In this document: in pieces, positions 30,502-32,626 of the stretch
Layout of the letters: each line of letters opens with the position of its first letter
How positions within the stretch are numbered: the stretch's first letter is position 1
Source of the DNA: Woeseiaceae bacterium
Lineage (GTDB): Bacteria; Pseudomonadota; Gammaproteobacteria; Steroidobacterales; Woeseiaceae
Assembly (NCBI GenBank): GCA_030066625.1
Contig: JASJBG010000008.1
Location: forward strand, 1 to 32,626
Direction: 5' to 3'
Length of the DNA: 32,626 nt
The notes under the pieces: generated by a model
The model's database searches: none
The model's input: only the letters and a program-made list of their open reading frames with translations
What the model was told of the DNA's origin: nothing
Position numbers and translations under genes: made by a program

Positions 30502-32298
30502 CTAGGAGGCCTTCGCCAGGTCCTCGGCGACCTTCTGCTGTTCCTGCTTCAGATCCGCCGGCAATCGATCGCCGTAGCTCTCGAGGTATTCGCCGATTGA
30601 TGCGATCTCCTCAAGCCACGTCTCGCGATTAATCGTCGTCAGCGCGTGCATTGTCTCGTCGGAGATGTCGAGTTCGCTCGTATCGATGTCCTCGGCGTTC
30701 GGCAGGTAGCCGATCGGCGTACGGCGGGCATCGATCCGGCCTTCGCAGCGGTCGATGATCCAGCGCAGCACGCGCAGGTTTTCGCCGAAGCCGGGCCACA
30801 GGAACTTGCCGTCTGCGTCCTGGCGGAACCAGTTGACGTGGAAGATCTTCGGCAGCTTGTCCGTCCGCTCGTCGAACGACAGCCAGTGCGACCAGTAGTC
30901 GGCGAAGTTATAGCCGCAGAAGGGCTTCATCGCCATCGGGTCGCGACGGACGACGCCGACGTTGCCGACCATCGCCGCAGTCGTTTCCGAGGCGACGCCA
31001 GCGCCGACGAGCACGCCGTGCTTCCAGTCCTTGGCTTCGTAAACGAGAGGCGCGATTTCCTTGCGGCGGCCGCCGAACACGATCGCGGAGATCGGCACGC
31101 CCTCCGGCGCATCCGCAAGCGTCGAGTAGCTCGGGTTGTTCTTCGCGGAGACCGTGAACCGGGAGTTGGGGTGCGCAGCCGGAGCCTTCGCGGTGGCCGG
31201 GTCGTAATCACGGCCCTGCCAGTCAATAACCGGCGTTCCCGTCTTCTTCTGCTCCCACCACGGTTCGCCATCCGCCGTCTGGCCGACGTTGGTGAAGATC
31301 GCGTCGTGCTGGATCATGTCGTAGGCGTTCTTGTTGGTCTTCTCGTTGGTACCCGGGACCACGCCGAAATAGCCCGACTCGGGGTTGATGGCGCGCAGCT
31401 GGCCGTCTTCGTCGAGATGCAGCCACGCGATGTCGTCGCCGAGTGTCCAGACTTTCCAGCCGGGCTGGGACGCCGGCGGCACCATCATGGCCAGGTTGGT
31501 CTTGCCGCAGGCTGACGGGAATGCGCAGGCGATGTAGGTGGTCTCGCCCTCCGGGCTTTCGACGCCCAGGATCAGCATATGTTCGGCGAGCCAGCCCTCG
31601 GTGCGCGCCTGGTAACTGGCGATGCGCAGCGCGTGGCATTTCTTGCCAAGCAGCGCGTTGCCGCCGTAGCCGGAGCCGTAGCTCTTGATCGACAGCTCGT
31701 CCGGGAAGTGCATGATGAAGCGGCGCTCGGGGTCGAGCTCGCCCGTCGAGTGCAGGCCGCGAACAAACTTGCCTTCGCGCTCGATGCGCGCGAGCGCTGC
31801 CTCGCCCATGCGCGTCATGATCTTCATATTGATCACGACGTACGGGCTGTCGGTGATCTCGATGCCGCAGCGCGAGTAGGGCGAATCGACCGGACCCATG
31901 CAGTAAGGAATCACGTACATCGTCCGGCCGCGCATCGCGCCGTCGAACAGCGCGTTCATCTTCGCGTGGCCGTCCGCTGGCGGCATCCAGTTGTTGTTCG
32001 GGCCGGCATCCTGCTGGTCGGCGGTGCAGACGAAGGTCAGGTGCTCGACACGGGCGACGTCGTCGGGGTCCGACAGGTGCAGGTAGCAGTTCGGATACGT
32101 GGTCTCGTTGAGCGTCTTGAGCGTGCCATCGGCGAGCATCTGCGAGACCAGCGTTCGATATTCCTTGTCGCTACCGGTGCACCAGTGGATGTCCTCGGGC
32201 CGGGTCAGTTCGGCGACCTGGTCGACCCAGGTCTTGAGGGCGTCGAGCGTCGTGTTTGTCGGGTTTTCCGGGGGTGTTTTTCGCAAGTGCATGGGCAT
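30502..32298 (-). CDS. pckG: Phosphoenolpyruvate carboxykinase (GTP)
   Basis: Converts oxaloacetate + GTP to PEP + GDP + CO2, the entry step of gluconeogenesis. About 598 residues, the usual GTP-type size. Seen: YPNCYLHLSDPDDVARVE near the N-terminus, the GTP-type P-loop AFPSACGKTNLAMM (Cys264, Lys266), TLGDDIAWLH (metal-binding Asp residues), a gate containing NPESGYFGVVPGTN, and MKPFCGYNFADYW, the guanine-binding region. Two close ATG codons exist at 32298 and 32292. An open-frame extension to a TTG at 32364 lies upstream of the probable -10 box, so it cannot be translated from that promoter. It is convergent with the cyclase gene, 13 bp apart. Cytoplasmic. Presence of the GTP enzyme suits growth on acids, fatty acids and amino acids. 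Confidence 0.95.
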   Translation of the reverse strand: MPMHLRKTPPENPTNTTLDALKTWVDQVAELTRPEDIHWCTGSDKEYRTLVSQMLADGTLKTLNETTYPNCYLHLSDPDDVARVEHLTFVCTADQQDAGPNNNWMPPADGHAKMNALFDGAMRGRTMYVIPYCMGPVDSPYSRCGIEITDSPYVVINMKIMTRMGEAALARIEREGKFVRGLHSTGELDPERRFIMHFPDELSIKSYGSGYGGNALLGKKCHALRIASYQARTEGWLAEHMLILGVESPEGETTYIACAFPSACGKTNLAMMVPPASQPGWKVWTLGDDIAWLHLDEDGQLRAINPESGYFGVVPGTNEKTNKNAYDMIQHDAIFTNVGQTADGEPWWEQKKTGTPVIDWQGRDYDPATAKAPAAHPNSRFTVSAKNNPSYSTLADAPEGVPISAIVFGGRRKEIAPLVYEAKDWKHGVLVGAGVASETTAAMVGNVGVVRRDPMAMKPFCGYNFADYWSHWLSFDERTDKLPKIFHVNWFRQDADGKFLWPGFGENLRVLRWIIDRCEGRIDARRTPIGYLPNAEDIDTSELDISDETMHALTTINRETWLEEIASIGEYLESYGDRLPADLKQEQQKVAEDLAKAS

Positions 32299-32341
32299 AC
32301 GGCAGGGGAGCACTGCCGACCAAGTAGTATCAGAAGAAACT

Positions 32342-32347
32342 ATTATA
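32342..32347 (-). promoter_or_regulatory. -10 box of pckG
   Basis: On the minus strand this is a perfect TATAAT, placed so that transcription would start near 32335, about 37 bases before the ATG at 32298. The -35 region is poor at 17 bp spacing (CATCAA), suggesting an activator-dependent promoter. Two CAATTG palindromes at 32362-32367 and 32375-32380 flank that region and could be part of a regulatory site. Confidence 0.5.
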
Positions 32348-32417
32348 TCCCGAGTTTGCGACAATTGATGTACGCAATTGCCGTCGTCGTCGACGGGTTT
32401 TCAGGGCGCGCCGAGGC

Positions 32418-32626
32418 CTACTGGCAGAGGCTGGGACTGCCGTCGGTGAGGGTCGCTGCGAAACTGCGCAAGGTTCGGAAATTGCTGGAGATATCGCCCG
32501 TGGAGGGGTCGGCGACGAAGCGCCATTCGACGACCTCGACCTCGATACGGTCGCAGCGGCCCGTGCCCTGGCTCGAGGCGAAGCCGAGCAGCAGGGTCTG
32601 CGCGGGTGCGTCGCTGGTGCTCGAGT
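32418..32626 (-). CDS. C-terminal fragment of an unrecognised protein
   Basis: The minus strand is open from the window edge to a TAG at 32418-32420, giving the last 68 residues of a gene that begins outside the window. The translation (…GTGRCDRIEVEVVEWRF…TLTDGSPSLCQ) has GC-rich codon use like its neighbours and two Cys, one just before the C-terminus. A C-terminal disulfide loop would fit an exported protein such as a pilin-like subunit, but that is only a suggestion; I do not recognise the family. pckG lies downstream on the same strand, 119 bp away, with its own -10 box. Confidence 0.5.
   Translation of the reverse strand, partial: SSTSDAPAQTLLLGFASSQGTGRCDRIEVEVVEWRFVADPSTGDISSNFRTLRSFAATLTDGSPSLCQ

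Noticed and set aside
32299-32364. TTG start extending pckG upstream
   Set aside because: The extension lies across and upstream of the TATAAT box and has no similarity to PEP carboxykinases.

Overview
The window is about 32.6 kb of GC-rich, tightly packed bacterial chromosome. The gene set points to a heterotrophic, probably marine or sediment gammaproteobacterium: a TonB-dependent receptor, a MipA/OmpV outer-membrane protein, a DusA-type tRNA dihydrouridine synthase, GTP-dependent PEP carboxykinase, and a three-helix membrane module fused to TPR repeats. The phylum follows from these families; a finer placement (for example Woeseiales or Steroidobacterales-like) is only a guess. No tRNA, rRNA, CRISPR array, IS element or phage gene was seen, and no gene-free stretch exceeds 300 bases.

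Left part (1-14961). An aldehyde dehydrogenase (cut by the window edge) and a short AraC-type DNA-binding protein face a fadB-like enoyl-CoA hydratase/3-hydroxyacyl-CoA dehydrogenase, which looks like an acyl-CoA or aldehyde catabolic unit. Next come a secreted pectinacetylesterase/Notum-family hydrolase, a membrane-anchored TPR protein, and a 1,612-residue secreted protein with a sialidase-like N-terminus, two poly-aspartate runs, fifteen tandem APDEF pentads and HYR/Ig-like domains. A MipA/OmpV barrel fused to a second barrel and an orphan family 3 solute-binding protein complete this part.

Centre (14962-25672). This is the most interesting region. A D-glycerate kinase, a ROK repressor, a TonB-dependent receptor, a GH13_18 sugar phosphorylase, a sodium:solute symporter, an AGE-family mannose isomerase-like enzyme and a GH63 mannosylglycerate/glucosylglycerate hydrolase-like enzyme together read as a complete uptake and catabolism locus for the compatible solutes glucosylglycerate and/or mannosylglycerate. 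The receptor would bring the solute across the outer membrane and the symporter across the inner membrane. The phosphorylase would give glucose 1-phosphate plus D-glycerate, and the hydrolase free hexose plus D-glycerate. The isomerase would convert mannose to fructose, and the kinase would send glycerate to 3-phosphoglycerate. Three copies of a 10-bp half-site (ATGCGTAAAT-like) lie between the ROK gene and the receptor promoter, and a strong hairpin separates the receptor from the enzyme genes.

Right part (25673-32626). Mostly housekeeping: a TSUP permease, cysteine synthase, dusA (apparently with a CTG start), a class I methyltransferase, an adenylate cyclase-FHA fusion whose usual catalytic Asn is replaced by His, pckG with a clear -10 box, and the C-terminal end of an unrecognised gene. 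Five convergent gene pairs end within 0-13 bp of each other.
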